From assembly GCA_026014615.1 (NCBI GenBank), contig JAOZHZ010000020.1, forward strand, positions 124,001 to 188,000: a DNA stretch of 64,000 nt. Reading direction: 5' to 3'. Numbering within the stretch: the stretch's first letter is position 1; each line of letters begins with the position of its first letter. The notes beneath the pieces are model-generated. The model was given only the letters and a program-made list of their open reading frames with translations. It was not told the DNA's origin and made no database searches. Source of the DNA: Candidatus Bathyarchaeota archaeon. GTDB lineage: Archaea; Thermoproteota; Bathyarchaeia; Bathyarchaeales; Bathycorpusculaceae. Positions 35,701 through 44,013 of the stretch are shown piece after piece. The translations under genes were made by a program, and so were the position numbers.

Positions 35701-36126
35701 GAAAGCAGCTACAAACAATTCAAGTCGATGGTGGACAAACTGCATATGCAGCTGGATTTAGGCGCAAAAATTGAAGCTGTCGACGTCAAGAGCGTAGCCC
35801 TGAAGGTTTTGAACAAGCACTTTCTTCGAGATATTGCTGGTAACTTGCGTGCTTTTTCGACTCAGGCTTTCCGATGCAAATCTTGCAACAAAAAGTTCCG
35901 ACGTCCTCCACTGAACGGCAAATGTACCTGTGGCGGCACGTTGACTCTTACTGTTTATCGGGGGGGTATAGAAAAGTATCTTGACGCTGCTCAGGAACTG
36001 GTGGATAAGTATGGGCTTCCTACATACTATGGTCAAAGAATTATGATGATTAAAGAAGAAATTCACTCGATGTTTGACAACAAAAAACCCATACAGACCA
36101 GCCTTTTTGACTTCGGCAAAGCCTAA
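32707..36126 (+). CDS. dp2: DNA polymerase D large subunit DP2
   Basis: Catalytic subunit of PolD, 1139 residues, complete, with no intein. The N terminus carries YFAGPIRSAGGTDQALTLVV. Zinc modules lie near 650-690 (CPNCKTYTFRVKCPECGC and CPRCGRPLRENSCSNC) and near 1055-1085 (CKSCNKKF, CTCGG). The catalytic double-psi barrel has CDGDEDAIML near residues 887-896 with the metal-binding aspartates. The extreme C terminus QTSLFDFGKA is a PCNA-interacting (PIP) box. The gene follows GGGPS after a short spacer and stands apart from DP1 (23416). Activity should be intact. Confidence 0.97.
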   Translation: MSNSMSGSYRIYIDSMGSELRKMYTVSESARQKGLDPALKVESIIAQDIADLVEGLVGPKGVAASIRELNTKMGREEIAFKVCEQIVNGKFGKMESEQAAEQAIRTALAIFTEGLTAAPIQGVAQVKIKLNLDRSRYLAIYFAGPIRSAGGTDQALTLVVGDYVRRLLELDRYKPAPEEVARFIEELRTYERSVGRFQYHIPDGELKKAFDYLPIEVTGTESDPIEVSSYRNLPRIETNRVRGGALRVVNDGIVGRALKVLVIVEKLGFQGWDWLREFKKKSEKKSAGFMDDVIAGRPIFAFPSRRGGFRLRYGRSRNTGLSAVGIHPATMLVVENFLAAGTQVRLELPGKGGVTMPVDSVEPPVVLLKDGSVVRVTTENFPTVKGKVAKILFLGDMLIAFGDFLYCNKSLSPSGYVEEWWVKDLKTAIKNGFAEDLQKAADAADLLQSKLQMLQNDPFSGDLSAREAVALSRGLHVPLHPRFTFFWSNLSSVNDVGLLKAWLAKSEVTCDGEFANRIVGVFDAEVARVLQKVFAPHVVLEEKLVIEGEDACALAFSLGYGNSREVGEVPEDAILKAVTALAGVEVRDKAPSFVGARMGRPEKAKRREMKPLVHVLFPVSLAGGSHRDLVEAGRKGPAFIQVVKRKCPNCKTYTFRVKCPECGCETVHEKSCPRCGRPLRENSCSNCKADAVLYQRQTLNFKVMVDAACRNLKISPPKMLRGVKGLTNEDKTPEILEKGLLRAKYDLSVYKDGTIRFDATNAPLTHIKPGEVGVSVEKLRQLGYTYDIYGVPLTDPDQVLELKVQDVVIPRNAGEYFIQIAGFIDELLTKVYGLPSYYNIKTPEDIVGQLLFGLAPHTCVGILGRVVGFTDLKVIYAHPLWHSAKRRDCDGDEDAIMLAMDTLLNFSNRYLPAQIGGIMDAPILVIPFVNTREVQRQAHDCDVDAVYPEEFYVKSLEKAEARQISPIMDVVGHRLGTEAQFEGFYFTTPVSDISMGNTESSYKQFKSMVDKLHMQLDLGAKIEAVDVKSVALKVLNKHFLRDIAGNLRAFSTQAFRCKSCNKKFRRPPLNGKCTCGGTLTLTVYRGGIEKYLDAAQELVDKYGLPTYYGQRIMMIKEEIHSMFDNKKPIQTSLFDFGKA

Positions 36127-36219
36127 AGCTTTTCAACACAAACCACCTATCTACTTCAAGGTGGAAAAACAATAAAAACGCCCTATCACCCAAACGCCTA
36201 CCTGCACCACATAAGAAAC

Positions 36220-36435
36220 GTGAAGAGCGGAGTCAAATCCCGAACAAAAATTCTTTTGCTGCTTGAGAAGCAGCCTGCCAGCGCAGGGGTAGTAGCCAAA
36301 AACGTAAAGATGTCATATAATGCGGTGATGCATCATCTTAAGCTTCTTTTAGAGGAAGATACGGTGAGCCGAAGGGGCAAAAGACCTTGTGTTTGGGTTT
36401 TAACGGGGCGGGGACAAACACGGCTAGTTGCTTAA
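36220..36435 (+). CDS. Small ArsR-like winged-helix protein
   Basis: 71 residues from GTG 36220: KSRTKILLLLEKQPASAGVV, then KMSYNAVMHHLKLLLEEDTV and a basic wing RRGKRPCVWVLTGRG. This is a minimal winged helix with recognition helix SYNAVMHHLKLL. DNA target unknown. Its stop overlaps by four bases the stop of the convergent MazG-like gene. Confidence 0.7.
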   Translation: MKSGVKSRTKILLLLEKQPASAGVVAKNVKMSYNAVMHHLKLLLEEDTVSRRGKRPCVWVLTGRGQTRLVA

Positions 36436-36719
36436 AAGGTGCATTGGCAGGGTGCGTGTTTGCATTTGGGGCACAGGTGCGGGTATTTGCCGAGGGCGGC
36501 TTTTTCCAAGTCAATGTCCAGCAGGTTTGCAAGCGATGACAGCCACGCCAGAACGTCTGCGAATTCTTTTTCGGTGGCTTCTTTGTCGGTTCCTTCCATG
36601 GCTTCTCCAAGCTCGTCAACTTCGTCCATGAGCCAATCGTAGGTTCCTTTTACGCCGCGTTCAGAGTCTCGGTGGAAATACAGTTTTTTCATCATTTCTT
36701 GGAACTCAGCAATTTGCAT
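36432..36719 (-). CDS. MazG-like nucleotide pyrophosphohydrolase
   Basis: About 95 residues from ATG 36719 (MQIAEFQEMMKKLYFHRD); the frame extends to 36797 without need. The metal-binding pattern DEVDELGEAME, then EKEFADVLAW, is the EXXE-(12-28)-EXXD motif of all-alpha NTP pyrophosphatases. The C terminus adds a zinc hook CPKCKHAPCQC, seen in archaeal members. These enzymes hydrolyse non-canonical or damaged NTPs to NMP and PPi. Substrate not known. Confidence 0.82.
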   Translation of the reverse strand: MQIAEFQEMMKKLYFHRDSERGVKGTYDWLMDEVDELGEAMEGTDKEATEKEFADVLAWLSSLANLLDIDLEKAALGKYPHLCPKCKHAPCQCTF

Positions 36720-36976
36720 GTATCTTTCGCCTTGCCTTAGATGTGCGTTGCCGAGTTTAAACCTGTTTGCCCTGAAGGAAAACTGGAGGTGAGACAAAAC
36801 GCTGTGTTTGGTTGATGCTTTTGTATACCAATGCGTCGTTTCTATGCTTTATTCTTTATTATTTAAAACTATATTTGTTTGGATATCGAGGAAATGTTTG
36901 TTTGAAACGTTTGAATTTTTGTATGTGATAAATGTAGTGGTGGGTATTGGGGGAAATGAACGGAACTTTTCATGAA

Positions 36977-37052
36977 CTATTTGGCGTCTATTTGGATGCT
37001 ATTAGTAATAGTATGCAGAAACGATAGGGGGTAGGTCAATATTGGCAAAAAC
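36977..37052 (+). repeat. Dispersed intergenic element, copy B
   Basis: Starts CTATTTGGCGTCTATTTGG, ATGC, then the hairpin CTATT-AGT-AATAG, then TATGCAGAAACGATAGGGGG, TAGGTCAATATTGGCAAAAA. It lies between the start of the MazG-like gene and the end of the EMAP-like gene (spacer 36720-37090), so it is not the leader of either; an independent transcript or a mobile element is more likely. Confidence 0.75.
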
Positions 37053-37090
37053 CGTATCATGGCATGTGGAAAAAGGGTGTGGAATCCCGA

Positions 37091-37453
37091 TTATCCGATT
37101 TGGCTTCCTTCCACAACATCCCTGTCAGGTTGTAAAACCGAAACCGTTCCCGCTTCATCTTCAGCGGCAAGAATCATGCACTGCGACTCAAAACCCGCCA
37201 TAGTACGCCTCTTCAGATTCAGCAGAAACAAGCATTTCTTTCCCACAAGCTCCTCAGGCTGGTAATACTGCATAAGCCCCGCGACGGCTTGCCTTTTTTC
37301 AGAGCCGAAGTCCACCATAATGCGTATGAGCTTCTTTGATTTAGGCACAGGAATAACCTCCAAAACCTTGCCCACCCGCAAATCCAACTTCAAAAAGTCA
37401 TCAAACAATATCTCAGGAATGCTCTCTTCCTGCTCTGTTTTTTCTGGTTCCAC
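37091..37453 (-). CDS. tRNA-binding (EMAP/MetRS beta-like) domain protein
   Basis: 120 residues, GTG start. After an acidic N terminus the OB-fold begins FDDFLKLDLRVGKVLEVIPV and shows KLIRIMVDFG, RQAVAGLMQYYQPEELVGK, LNLKRRTMAGFESQCMILAA. This is the C-terminal tRNA-binding module of methionyl-tRNA synthetase, coded apart from the enzyme as in several archaea. It increases tRNA affinity of the synthetase. The catalytic MetRS is not in this window. Confidence 0.85.
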   Translation of the reverse strand: MEPEKTEQEESIPEILFDDFLKLDLRVGKVLEVIPVPKSKKLIRIMVDFGSEKRQAVAGLMQYYQPEELVGKKCLFLLNLKRRTMAGFESQCMILAAEDEAGTVSVLQPDRDVVEGSQIG

Positions 37454-37492
37454 GCGTTTTGCCTCTCCTGCACTTTTTTCGTGAGCGCAGTA

Positions 37493-38200
37493 TTAAGTTT
37501 TCTGCACCACCCTCTGCTGATTAATCCTTTCAACCGCCTCTTCTACGCCCTTCCAGCCCTCAGTGGCTTTGGAACGGACTATTTCGAACGCTTCTGAGGC
37601 GTTCAGCTTGGCTAAGCCTTCGCCTGTAGCCTTCCGCGTCAAATACCAAGCGGCATCAAGCACCTGCCCGTTAAGCTGCGAATCCACGTTATCTGCTAAA
37701 TGCACCACAAGCGCTTCCACGGTTCGGGGCTTTATGGATCCGTAGCTTCCGTAGTGTGAAGCGACTATGTGAATTAGTTCAGCGGGGAAGTCTCTGCGCA
37801 CAAGCTCCGCGGTCGCCAACGAGATGTGGTCGAGTTTGTCAGCTAAGGGCGAAGACGCAAAATTGCCTTCCCCATCAACTGTGTATGTGACGGGTTTGAA
37901 GATGTCATGCAGCAGCACACCTGCCGCCGCAAGGTCCCTGTCCACTTTGCCCCCGTAAACTTGCTCAACCACATCGCAGAGGGCACAAGCTATTTTCCAT
38001 GTAGCAACCACATGGTCTACGTAGCCGCCCACGTAAGTGTGATGATGCTTAAGACCGCCCGGCGACCTGTCAAATGAAGGTCCTGAGTACACTTTGCCCT
38101 CTAAGCAAAACGTAGGGTTCTCCAAAAAAGTCGTCACTTTGTCTTTGAGTTCGGGGTTTTGAATGGTTTCAGCTATATCTTTCAGTTTCGCGTTCAACAC
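37493..38200 (-). CDS. HD-domain phosphohydrolase
   Basis: 235 residues from GTG 38200. Metal-site residues of the HD superfamily are visible: GGLKHHHTYVGGYVDHVVAT (His), AAAGVLLHDIFKPV (the HD dyad), and VVHLADNVDSQL (Asp). HIVASHYGSYGSIKP adds another His. The substrate could be a nucleotide, a cyclic nucleotide or RNA 3' ends; it cannot be decided here. The gene start overlaps the end of the endonuclease V gene by 32 bases, so the two are likely co-transcribed with the translin gene. Confidence 0.8.
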   Translation of the reverse strand: MLNAKLKDIAETIQNPELKDKVTTFLENPTFCLEGKVYSGPSFDRSPGGLKHHHTYVGGYVDHVVATWKIACALCDVVEQVYGGKVDRDLAAAGVLLHDIFKPVTYTVDGEGNFASSPLADKLDHISLATAELVRRDFPAELIHIVASHYGSYGSIKPRTVEALVVHLADNVDSQLNGQVLDAAWYLTRKATGEGLAKLNASEAFEIVRSKATEGWKGVEEAVERINQQRVVQKT

Positions 38201-38890
38201 GGCGCTCGCCTGCCTCTGTATTTGTTGCCGCTGCCATTTTGGCTTTATGCTCCTCCGAGGCTATTTTGTGTGCCACGCGAATTGGTACGGGAATGCGGTA
38301 CCGGCGGCTGCAATTTTTGACAATTTTAACCGCTGTTTCTAGCGACACCCTGTGACCGACACTCACGTAAACGGGGTGGACTCCAGCACAAGTTGCCACA
38401 GCAGCACCAATTTTTTCCCCCTCAAAAACCAAAAACGTCTCCTCTCCCAACTGTTTGACCTCGCCGACTAACCTGTTCTTTGCTACGCCTACCGTCGGCA
38501 GCCCCAAAACTACCCCCAAATGACTAGCCAGCCCCAAACGGTACGGATGCACCCTTCCATGTCCATCAACAAGGACCACGTCTGGTTTCCGCTTCAATTT
38601 CCCGATGCAAGCGGCAACTACTGGAAACTCCCTAAACGAAAGAAGCGAGGAAACATACGGAAACTTGACCTGGCGCACGGCTGTTTGCGTCTCCAAAACC
38701 TCAAGCGATTGGTGATCCAAAACTGCCACGGCACCAAACGCCATGCCCCCCACATAAGCAGCGTCAACTCCTGCCACGAAGCGAATTTCTTTGGGCAACT
38801 GGTCTTCGGTGACGACTTTTTCGCCAGAAACGCTTGGGCGCGGCGGGCTTTCGAGATGGAGAATTCAGCTACAACCGCGCTGTGGCACAT
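38169..38890 (-). pseudogene. nfi: Endonuclease V, frameshifted near its N terminus
   Basis: Endonuclease V cuts DNA or RNA one nucleotide 3' of inosine. The main part (RFVAGVDAAYVGG with the first catalytic Asp, DVVLVDGHGRVHPYRLGLAS, LPTVGVAKNRLVGEV) is complete in one frame but begins only at a TTG (38798) with no room for the N-terminal helix. That helix, MCHSAVVAEFSISKARRAQA then FLAKK, is in another frame from ATG 38890. One extra base in the T5 run 38817-38821 (A5 on the coding strand) would give LAKKVVTEDQLPKEIRFVAG, as in the family. The lesion is real decay or a homopolymer error. The gene fits exactly between translin and the HD gene. Confidence 0.8.
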
Positions 38891-38894
38891 GGGT

Positions 38895-39536
38895 TTAGCC
38901 TTGGTTACCTTTATGCCGTTCCTCAAAGCCCCGCAAGTAATCCTCCAACGCTTTCCGACGGACTTCTTGGGTCAAGTCACCGCGAGTGGCTTCGATGATT
39001 CTTCGAGAAACATCATTTTTCCTTCTCAACCCCTGAACGAGCATGTACGCCTCGTCAAGGGCTTCCAACTCCACGTAAATTTCATCCATAGTCTTCAAAC
39101 ACTGTTCCCCTTTTGCTACGTTGCCTTCCCTAAGCGCATCTAACGCGAGTCGCCTGAGTTCGCCGATGACATCTGCCAAGCCCAAAACGTACTCCACTGG
39201 GGGCACCTCAACTTCTTCAATGGTTACGAACCGTGACTCCTCCAGCAACCCCACAAAGATACATGCCTCCGAATACTCCTGTAAAGCTGCACTGAACATG
39301 CCTCCGTAAATCGTGCTGGGCTGCTCTTTTGCTTGCTCCTTGAGGTTTTTGATGAGTTCCTTGGCTTTTTCCAGCTGTTTTTTTGCTTCCGAGAGCCTTT
39401 TCTGGTGGCTCAGCAGTATCGCTTGTTTAGAAAGGCTGGTTGCTTTCCGCATGCTCTCATGGACTTCGTCACGGTTTTTCTCTTTTTGGATGAGTTCCCT
39501 TTTGATTTCCTGTAATAGATTTTTCAGCGGCGGCAA
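38895..39536 (-). CDS. Translin family protein
   Basis: 213 residues, all helical. The family signatures are HESMRKATSLSKQAILLSHQ, YSEACIFVGLLEE, VEYVLGLADVIGELRRLALD, and near the end VQGLRRKNDVSRRIIEATRG. Archaeal translins form octameric shells and cut or bind RNA and single-stranded DNA; the eukaryotic relative works in the C3PO complex. It leads a minus-strand cluster with endonuclease V and the HD protein, all possibly nucleic-acid maintenance. Confidence 0.9.
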   Translation of the reverse strand: MPPLKNLLQEIKRELIQKEKNRDEVHESMRKATSLSKQAILLSHQKRLSEAKKQLEKAKELIKNLKEQAKEQPSTIYGGMFSAALQEYSEACIFVGLLEESRFVTIEEVEVPPVEYVLGLADVIGELRRLALDALREGNVAKGEQCLKTMDEIYVELEALDEAYMLVQGLRRKNDVSRRIIEATRGDLTQEVRRKALEDYLRGFEERHKGNQG

Positions 39537-39601
39537 AACTTCTACCCCAAACTGGTTGTATATTTAAAAAATAAGTGAAAACAACGCTTATAGGTTTCCT
39601 T

Positions 39602-39799
39602 TTAGGCTTCTGCTTGTTTATCGTCAGCCCATTTCTCCACGACAAGCTTGTTATCTCCAAGCTTGAAAGTTACCTTCACAAATATTGAATCTGCTTCTTT
39701 GAACGGAAACATGCTGTCTTCAGCTAAGTCTTTTGGCAGATAAACCAAGTATTTGCCGTCTTTTCTTCGGAACAGGCGACCTCGTCCTTCGTTGACCAT
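39602..39799 (-). CDS. Small conserved archaeal protein, AbrB-like
   Basis: 65 residues: GRLFRRKDGKYLVYLPKDLA, EDSMFPFKEADSIFVKVTFK, GDNKLVVEKW. The alternation of short strands and the YLVYLPKDLA segment recall the AbrB/SpoVT swapped-hairpin fold. I cannot give it a function. It is separately placed between translin and Taw1. Confidence 0.6.
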   Translation of the reverse strand: MVNEGRGRLFRRKDGKYLVYLPKDLAEDSMFPFKEADSIFVKVTFKLGDNKLVVEKWADDKQAEA

Positions 39800-39949
39800 T
39801 ATTCACCACCCTTCAAATTTGTTGTCTGTTGTAAGATTAGGGCTCACCAAAATGGCATTTAAGGCTTCCATTCACGTTCGGCTTCAATCACTCATAATTC
39901 AACTGGGGCTTCTGGAAAAGTGAATGATTTGCGAGGTCAAATAACTCTT

Positions 39950-40981
39950 TCAAGGAGAACTGAACCGAATGGGTTTGTCCCTTTTACTTAACAAAACCAC
40001 GCGGCTATCTGGTGACTCATCCAAAATCTTGTAACCCGTTTTCTCCGAAAGCTTTCTCGCAAACTTGTACACATCCTTGTGGCTCGGCATACTATCAAAT
40101 CCCAAACGAAGACCTGAAAAACCAACATGCATGTACGCCTTAGCCTCAACATACGTCGGCTCCGCTTTCGATACGAGTTGAGCATAACCTTCAACGTCGT
40201 TCATGTTCAGGTCTTTCACCAGAGTCGAACGAATAACCGTGGGGCATCGGAAACTGGGCAAAAGCTCTAAGGTTTCGTTTAGCCGTTCCCATGCGTTAGG
40301 CACCTGCGGGCGACAAACACGCTTAAACGTTTCCTGATTTGGGGAACAAACCGAAACATAAAGTTGCGTAGGTTCCTCGTTTAGGGCGGAAAGTTTCTGG
40401 GGCAGGTTACCATTGGATACCAAAAATGTTGTTAACCCTCTGTTGTGAAGGGTCTGGATGAGTTCTCCCAGCGACGCGTAAAGCGTTGGCTCTCCCGTCA
40501 AACTTATGGCCACATGTCTTGGACGGTGCGCCTCCCTGAACTTTTGGGGGTCGGTCTTCGGATTCCCCTTGTACCCAGACAGAATCTTGCTCTGTGCCTT
40601 CACGATACCCTCCGTGATTTCTTCAGGTGAATCCCACTCAGGGAGCCGCAATTCATCCCAGTTAATCTGCAAGTCACCGTTTTGAGCTCTCCAACAGAAC
40701 AAGCATTGTTGTGTGCAGTAAAACAGCGCAGGCGACATCTGAATGCACTGGTGAGAGTTTATCCCGTAGAACTTCTGCTTGTAACATGACCTGCCGCTGG
40801 TTAACGCCTCATAGAACCATTTACAACGTTTAACGGCTGAGTGCTTGCCAACAAGGTGGTATTTTTGCTTCTTCAAGGCTTGAATGAGGGCTTTGGGAAC
40901 AAGGTCTTCCATGACTTCCACACTCGGCGCTTGGTTTCCAGCAGAAATTGTGGATGCCTTGTAATAAACTGTCTTACCCAA
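39950..40981 (-). CDS. taw1: tRNA 4-demethylwyosine synthase Taw1 (radical SAM)
   Basis: Adds a two-carbon unit from pyruvate to m1G37 of tRNA-Phe to form the tricyclic imG-14. The 343-residue protein has the SAM-binding cluster CTQQCLFCW (C-x3-C-x2-C) near residue 88 and a second cysteine set before it (RCKW, RSCYKQKFYGINSHQC). VAISLTGEPTLYASLGELI and LRSTLVKDLN-like residues later are typical. Its substrate is made by Trm5, encoded at 44014. Confidence 0.93.
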   Translation of the reverse strand: MGKTVYYKASTISAGNQAPSVEVMEDLVPKALIQALKKQKYHLVGKHSAVKRCKWFYEALTSGRSCYKQKFYGINSHQCIQMSPALFYCTQQCLFCWRAQNGDLQINWDELRLPEWDSPEEITEGIVKAQSKILSGYKGNPKTDPQKFREAHRPRHVAISLTGEPTLYASLGELIQTLHNRGLTTFLVSNGNLPQKLSALNEEPTQLYVSVCSPNQETFKRVCRPQVPNAWERLNETLELLPSFRCPTVIRSTLVKDLNMNDVEGYAQLVSKAEPTYVEAKAYMHVGFSGLRLGFDSMPSHKDVYKFARKLSEKTGYKILDESPDSRVVLLSKRDKPIRFSSP

Positions 40982-41177
40982 AAACCCTTTTCAGATGCAC
41001 AAACTTCGAAATTGAAAAGACATCTGTTGACTACAAGTAACTTTACGGAAAGCTGAAGCTCTCACAACAACCGCAAAACATTGTTGACCTCTAATTAGGG
41101 GCAAAGGTTAAAACCTTCTCAGACAGTTAATGTTCAATCTTAAAGATTAAACTGTACCGCACGTAGGAGTCATCTGG

Positions 41178-43304
41178 ATGAAGCAAAAAGCTGCTACTAT
41201 TGCTCTGTTACTTCTAATGGGCACTGCCCTTCTATTAACAGCAACATCAAGTCCGCAGGTGTTTGGGCAATCACCATACGGCTTAACAATATTCTATGTA
41301 ACCAGTCAAGGCGGCTTTGAGCAACTCCAAAACGCCACCATAGGCCAACCCGTTACTCTTCTCGCCTCCACATACACGGCTAACGGCACCTACAACCTCT
41401 ACTACAACGACCAACTCGTAAAATCCGGAGCCGCAGAAGGCTACTTCATCAGTGCAAACTTTACTATACCCGAAATGTCTGCGGGCACCTACAACTTCAT
41501 TCTGACAGACATTTCATACAATCAGAACACCACTCTCTCCTTCCCGCTGCTAACCTCCTATTCGGTAAAGCCCAGCGTTCCCGTTTCTCCTGCCCAGCTT
41601 CAAGAAGGAAACACCGTAAACCTCAACGTTACCGTTACAGGCGGGAAACCAGATACAGTATACAACGCCGAAATCATGGTCGCTTTGCCTTCCCCCTCGA
41701 ATTCAAGCTTCACCAAAAACGTTACATTAACAACTTCTTCTTTGGGCACCGCCCAAGTTCAGGTGGCTTTTCCTGACTCAAGCTTTTCGCCTTCGGGGGC
41801 AACTACCGACTATGCGGGTACATACAATGTTTACTTTAACAGGACCCAAGGCTTAGCGCAACAGAGCTTTACAATAGGCTTCACAGATTTAACACAATAC
41901 TATCGACAAGACACAGTCAACGTTAACGCGGTCGGTTACCAACCCAACCAAGCCGCCACATTAACCATTGAATACAACAACCAAACAGTCGATACCCAAT
42001 CGGTCACCGCATCCAGTCAAGGCGTCATCACAACAACATGGCAGGTTCCCTCGTCAGCAGCCATAGGGACCTACACCGCAACCATTACAACTCAATCTGA
42101 ACCCTCAAAAGAAGTACCCGACGTGCAGACGTTCAGAGTAGTTGGCTACCCAGTAACCTTTACCACGGTGAACTTAGCAGGCGAAATCGTGTCCAGCATA
42201 CTGCTTGAAGCTACAGACCAAGCTTCAGGCGAAATGTACACAGGCACCACAAACTCTGCTGGAGCCACCACAATTTCTTTGTCGCAGGGCAGCGTGAACG
42301 TTGAAGCCTTCTGGAAGCAAGTCAAAGTGGGCGAGCTGGACATTACAGTTACGGGCAACAGCAGCTTCGCAGTCACCTGTCAACTAACTGACCTTACCGT
42401 GAAGGTTCAGGACAAAAACGGCGTAGTTCTCCCTAACGCCAACCTGAACGTAACATACCCATATACGACACGGTCGGGAACAACGCAAACAGGGAGCGCC
42501 TCTGGAAAAACAGGGCTTGACGGAACCTACACCTTCAACTCTACTCTTCCAAACGTAACCTACACCATTGACGCGTACAAGTATGATGTTGTCTTTAACG
42601 CTGGAAACAACACCATCAGCAACCTTCCCGCCCAGCCAACAGTGCAAGCTACGATTGTAACTCCAGAAGAAAGTTTAACATTGCAAGTAGTTGACTGTAA
42701 CAATGCGGCAATAGCCAACGCCCGCGTCACCTTAATTGAGCAGGCAAGCGGTGTCTTCTACAGCGTAACCACCGACAGCAGTGGAAGCGCCACCTTGCAG
42801 ATGTCCTTTGGACAGTACAAAGTAAACGTTTATACCCAAAACAACGTGCTGCTTAACGAAACAGTCGTTGACGTACTAAGCAACACCCAGACCCAACTCC
42901 GCTGTGTCCTCTCCAACATTCACGTTTCCGTAAAAGTCGTAGACTACTTCGGAGCACCCATAAGCAACATCAACGTCCAACTCATGGGTCCAGAAATGAC
43001 CACCCAAACGGAAACCACAACCGCAGACGGCACAGTAACCTTCAACAATATCTCGGGAGGAAGCGTGGAAATTACCGCGTACCCAGAAGGAAACCCAGAT
43101 TCCTTTGTAGCCTCGAACCTCGCTTTAACCTCACCAAGAACCGTGACTCTCTCCATGGCCAAATTTGTGTCCTTAGGCGGCGCTTTAGTTGACACCAGTT
43201 TACTTGCTACTCTGCTGCTGATAATCGCTGCTATACTTGTGCTTCTTGTTGTCGAAGTGTTCAGGCGCGTCGGCTTCAAACTGTCCAACAAACGTCAAAT
43301 TTAA
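41178..43304 (+). CDS. Large secreted surface protein with Ig-like and carboxypeptidase-regulatory-like repeats
   Basis: 708 residues. Signal peptide (ATIALLLLMGTALLLTATSS), many Asn-x-Ser/Thr sequons for N-glycosylation, several beta-sandwich repeats of about 85-100 residues (LTVKVQDKNGVVLPNANLNV; LQVVDCNNAAIANARVTLIE; VSVKVVDYFGAPISNINVQL) that match the CarboxypepD_reg/CNA-B-like fold, and a C-terminal membrane helix SLLATLLLIIAAILVLLVV before a basic tail. It is probably an S-layer-associated or adhesive protein held in the membrane. No catalytic motif is seen. Confidence 0.75.
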   Translation: MKQKAATIALLLLMGTALLLTATSSPQVFGQSPYGLTIFYVTSQGGFEQLQNATIGQPVTLLASTYTANGTYNLYYNDQLVKSGAAEGYFISANFTIPEMSAGTYNFILTDISYNQNTTLSFPLLTSYSVKPSVPVSPAQLQEGNTVNLNVTVTGGKPDTVYNAEIMVALPSPSNSSFTKNVTLTTSSLGTAQVQVAFPDSSFSPSGATTDYAGTYNVYFNRTQGLAQQSFTIGFTDLTQYYRQDTVNVNAVGYQPNQAATLTIEYNNQTVDTQSVTASSQGVITTTWQVPSSAAIGTYTATITTQSEPSKEVPDVQTFRVVGYPVTFTTVNLAGEIVSSILLEATDQASGEMYTGTTNSAGATTISLSQGSVNVEAFWKQVKVGELDITVTGNSSFAVTCQLTDLTVKVQDKNGVVLPNANLNVTYPYTTRSGTTQTGSASGKTGLDGTYTFNSTLPNVTYTIDAYKYDVVFNAGNNTISNLPAQPTVQATIVTPEESLTLQVVDCNNAAIANARVTLIEQASGVFYSVTTDSSGSATLQMSFGQYKVNVYTQNNVLLNETVVDVLSNTQTQLRCVLSNIHVSVKVVDYFGAPISNINVQLMGPEMTTQTETTTADGTVTFNNISGGSVEITAYPEGNPDSFVASNLALTSPRTVTLSMAKFVSLGGALVDTSLLATLLLIIAAILVLLVVEVFRRVGFKLSNKRQI

Positions 43305-43332
43305 GATGAAAAACGACGCGGTTATTAGGAAA

Positions 43333-43342
43333 AAACTTTATA
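43333..43342 (+). promoter_or_regulatory. Probable TATA box for the cysteine-rich gene
   Basis: AAACTTTATATCC lies about 85 bases before the TTG start at 43420, preceded by purine-rich sequence as in archaeal BRE elements. Confidence 0.4.
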
Positions 43343-43419
43343 TCCTGTTCGGGAAATTAACCGTATTAAGAATACAAAGGGACATAAATTCTATATATGG
43401 ACACTGAGGTGTATACCTG

Positions 43420-43707
43420 TTGGCTCAATCAAAAGCCTGTTCTCCACGATGCCCATCCTTTAAATGCGCAAAAAACTCCGCGGTTTATCGCCGTGACGGT
43501 GTAATGTGCAGGTGGACTGAAGAAGCCTGCAACGTCGCCAACTGCCAATATTCTATGTGTATGAAACGCCGCTTGCTTCCTGGCGGCATCTGCGGTGAAA
43601 CCGTGCGACGTCGAACTGTGGAAAAAAGCTTTGAAGACGACTTTGCTGCGCCAGTGCGGCTTAAAGGAAAGGCACTTCGCAAATTTGGCGAACGAGAACT
43701 CTACTAA
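43420..43707 (+). CDS. Small cysteine-rich protein
   Basis: 95 residues from TTG 43420, with GAGGTG about eight bases upstream. The first 60 residues hold ten cysteines (CSPRCPSFKC, MCRWTEEACNVANCQYSMC, GGICGE), enough for two zinc or iron-sulfur sites. The C terminus is basic (RRRTVEKSF, LKGKALRKFGE). I do not recognise the family. It is convergent with rpoP. Confidence 0.55.
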   Translation: MAQSKACSPRCPSFKCAKNSAVYRRDGVMCRWTEEACNVANCQYSMCMKRRLLPGGICGETVRRRTVEKSFEDDFAAPVRLKGKALRKFGERELY

Positions 43708-43771
43708 GCAACTTATAACCTGAAAAGGAAAATAAACCGCGCCGTTAGCTAGGCGTATTCATTCTCATTTC

Positions 43772-43933
43772 TTATTTAGCTTGGATACGTTTGACAACTG
43801 GTGGTTTAACTTTTTTCAAAATCCTGTAACCGCAGATTATGCATTTGGTTTCTCCACCGCGAAGATCTAACTCGTCAGCAGGAACTCTTGCCCCGCAACG
43901 CATGCACTCGTAAATAATTCCAGATCTTTCCAT
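43772..43933 (-). CDS. rpoP: RNA polymerase subunit P (Rpo12)
   Basis: A 53-codon gene. The protein reads MERSGIIYECMRCGARVPAD, ELDLRGGETKCIICGYRILK, KVKPPVVKRIQAK. CMRCG and CIICGYRIL form the single zinc ribbon of Rpo12/RPB12, and the R-I-L-K-K-x-x-P-P-V-V-K-R tail is highly diagnostic. It docks on the Rpo3-Rpo10 assembly platform of archaeal RNA polymerase. The usual neighbour rpl37ae is not adjacent here. Confidence 0.95.
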   Translation of the reverse strand: MERSGIIYECMRCGARVPADELDLRGGETKCIICGYRILKKVKPPVVKRIQAK

Positions 43934-44013
43934 GAAAGCATCCTCTTTGTAGAAAGGAAACGTTTTTTGCTTTTAAACGTTTCACTGAGTTTTCGGTAAC
44001 TGAAGGTCAGAAT

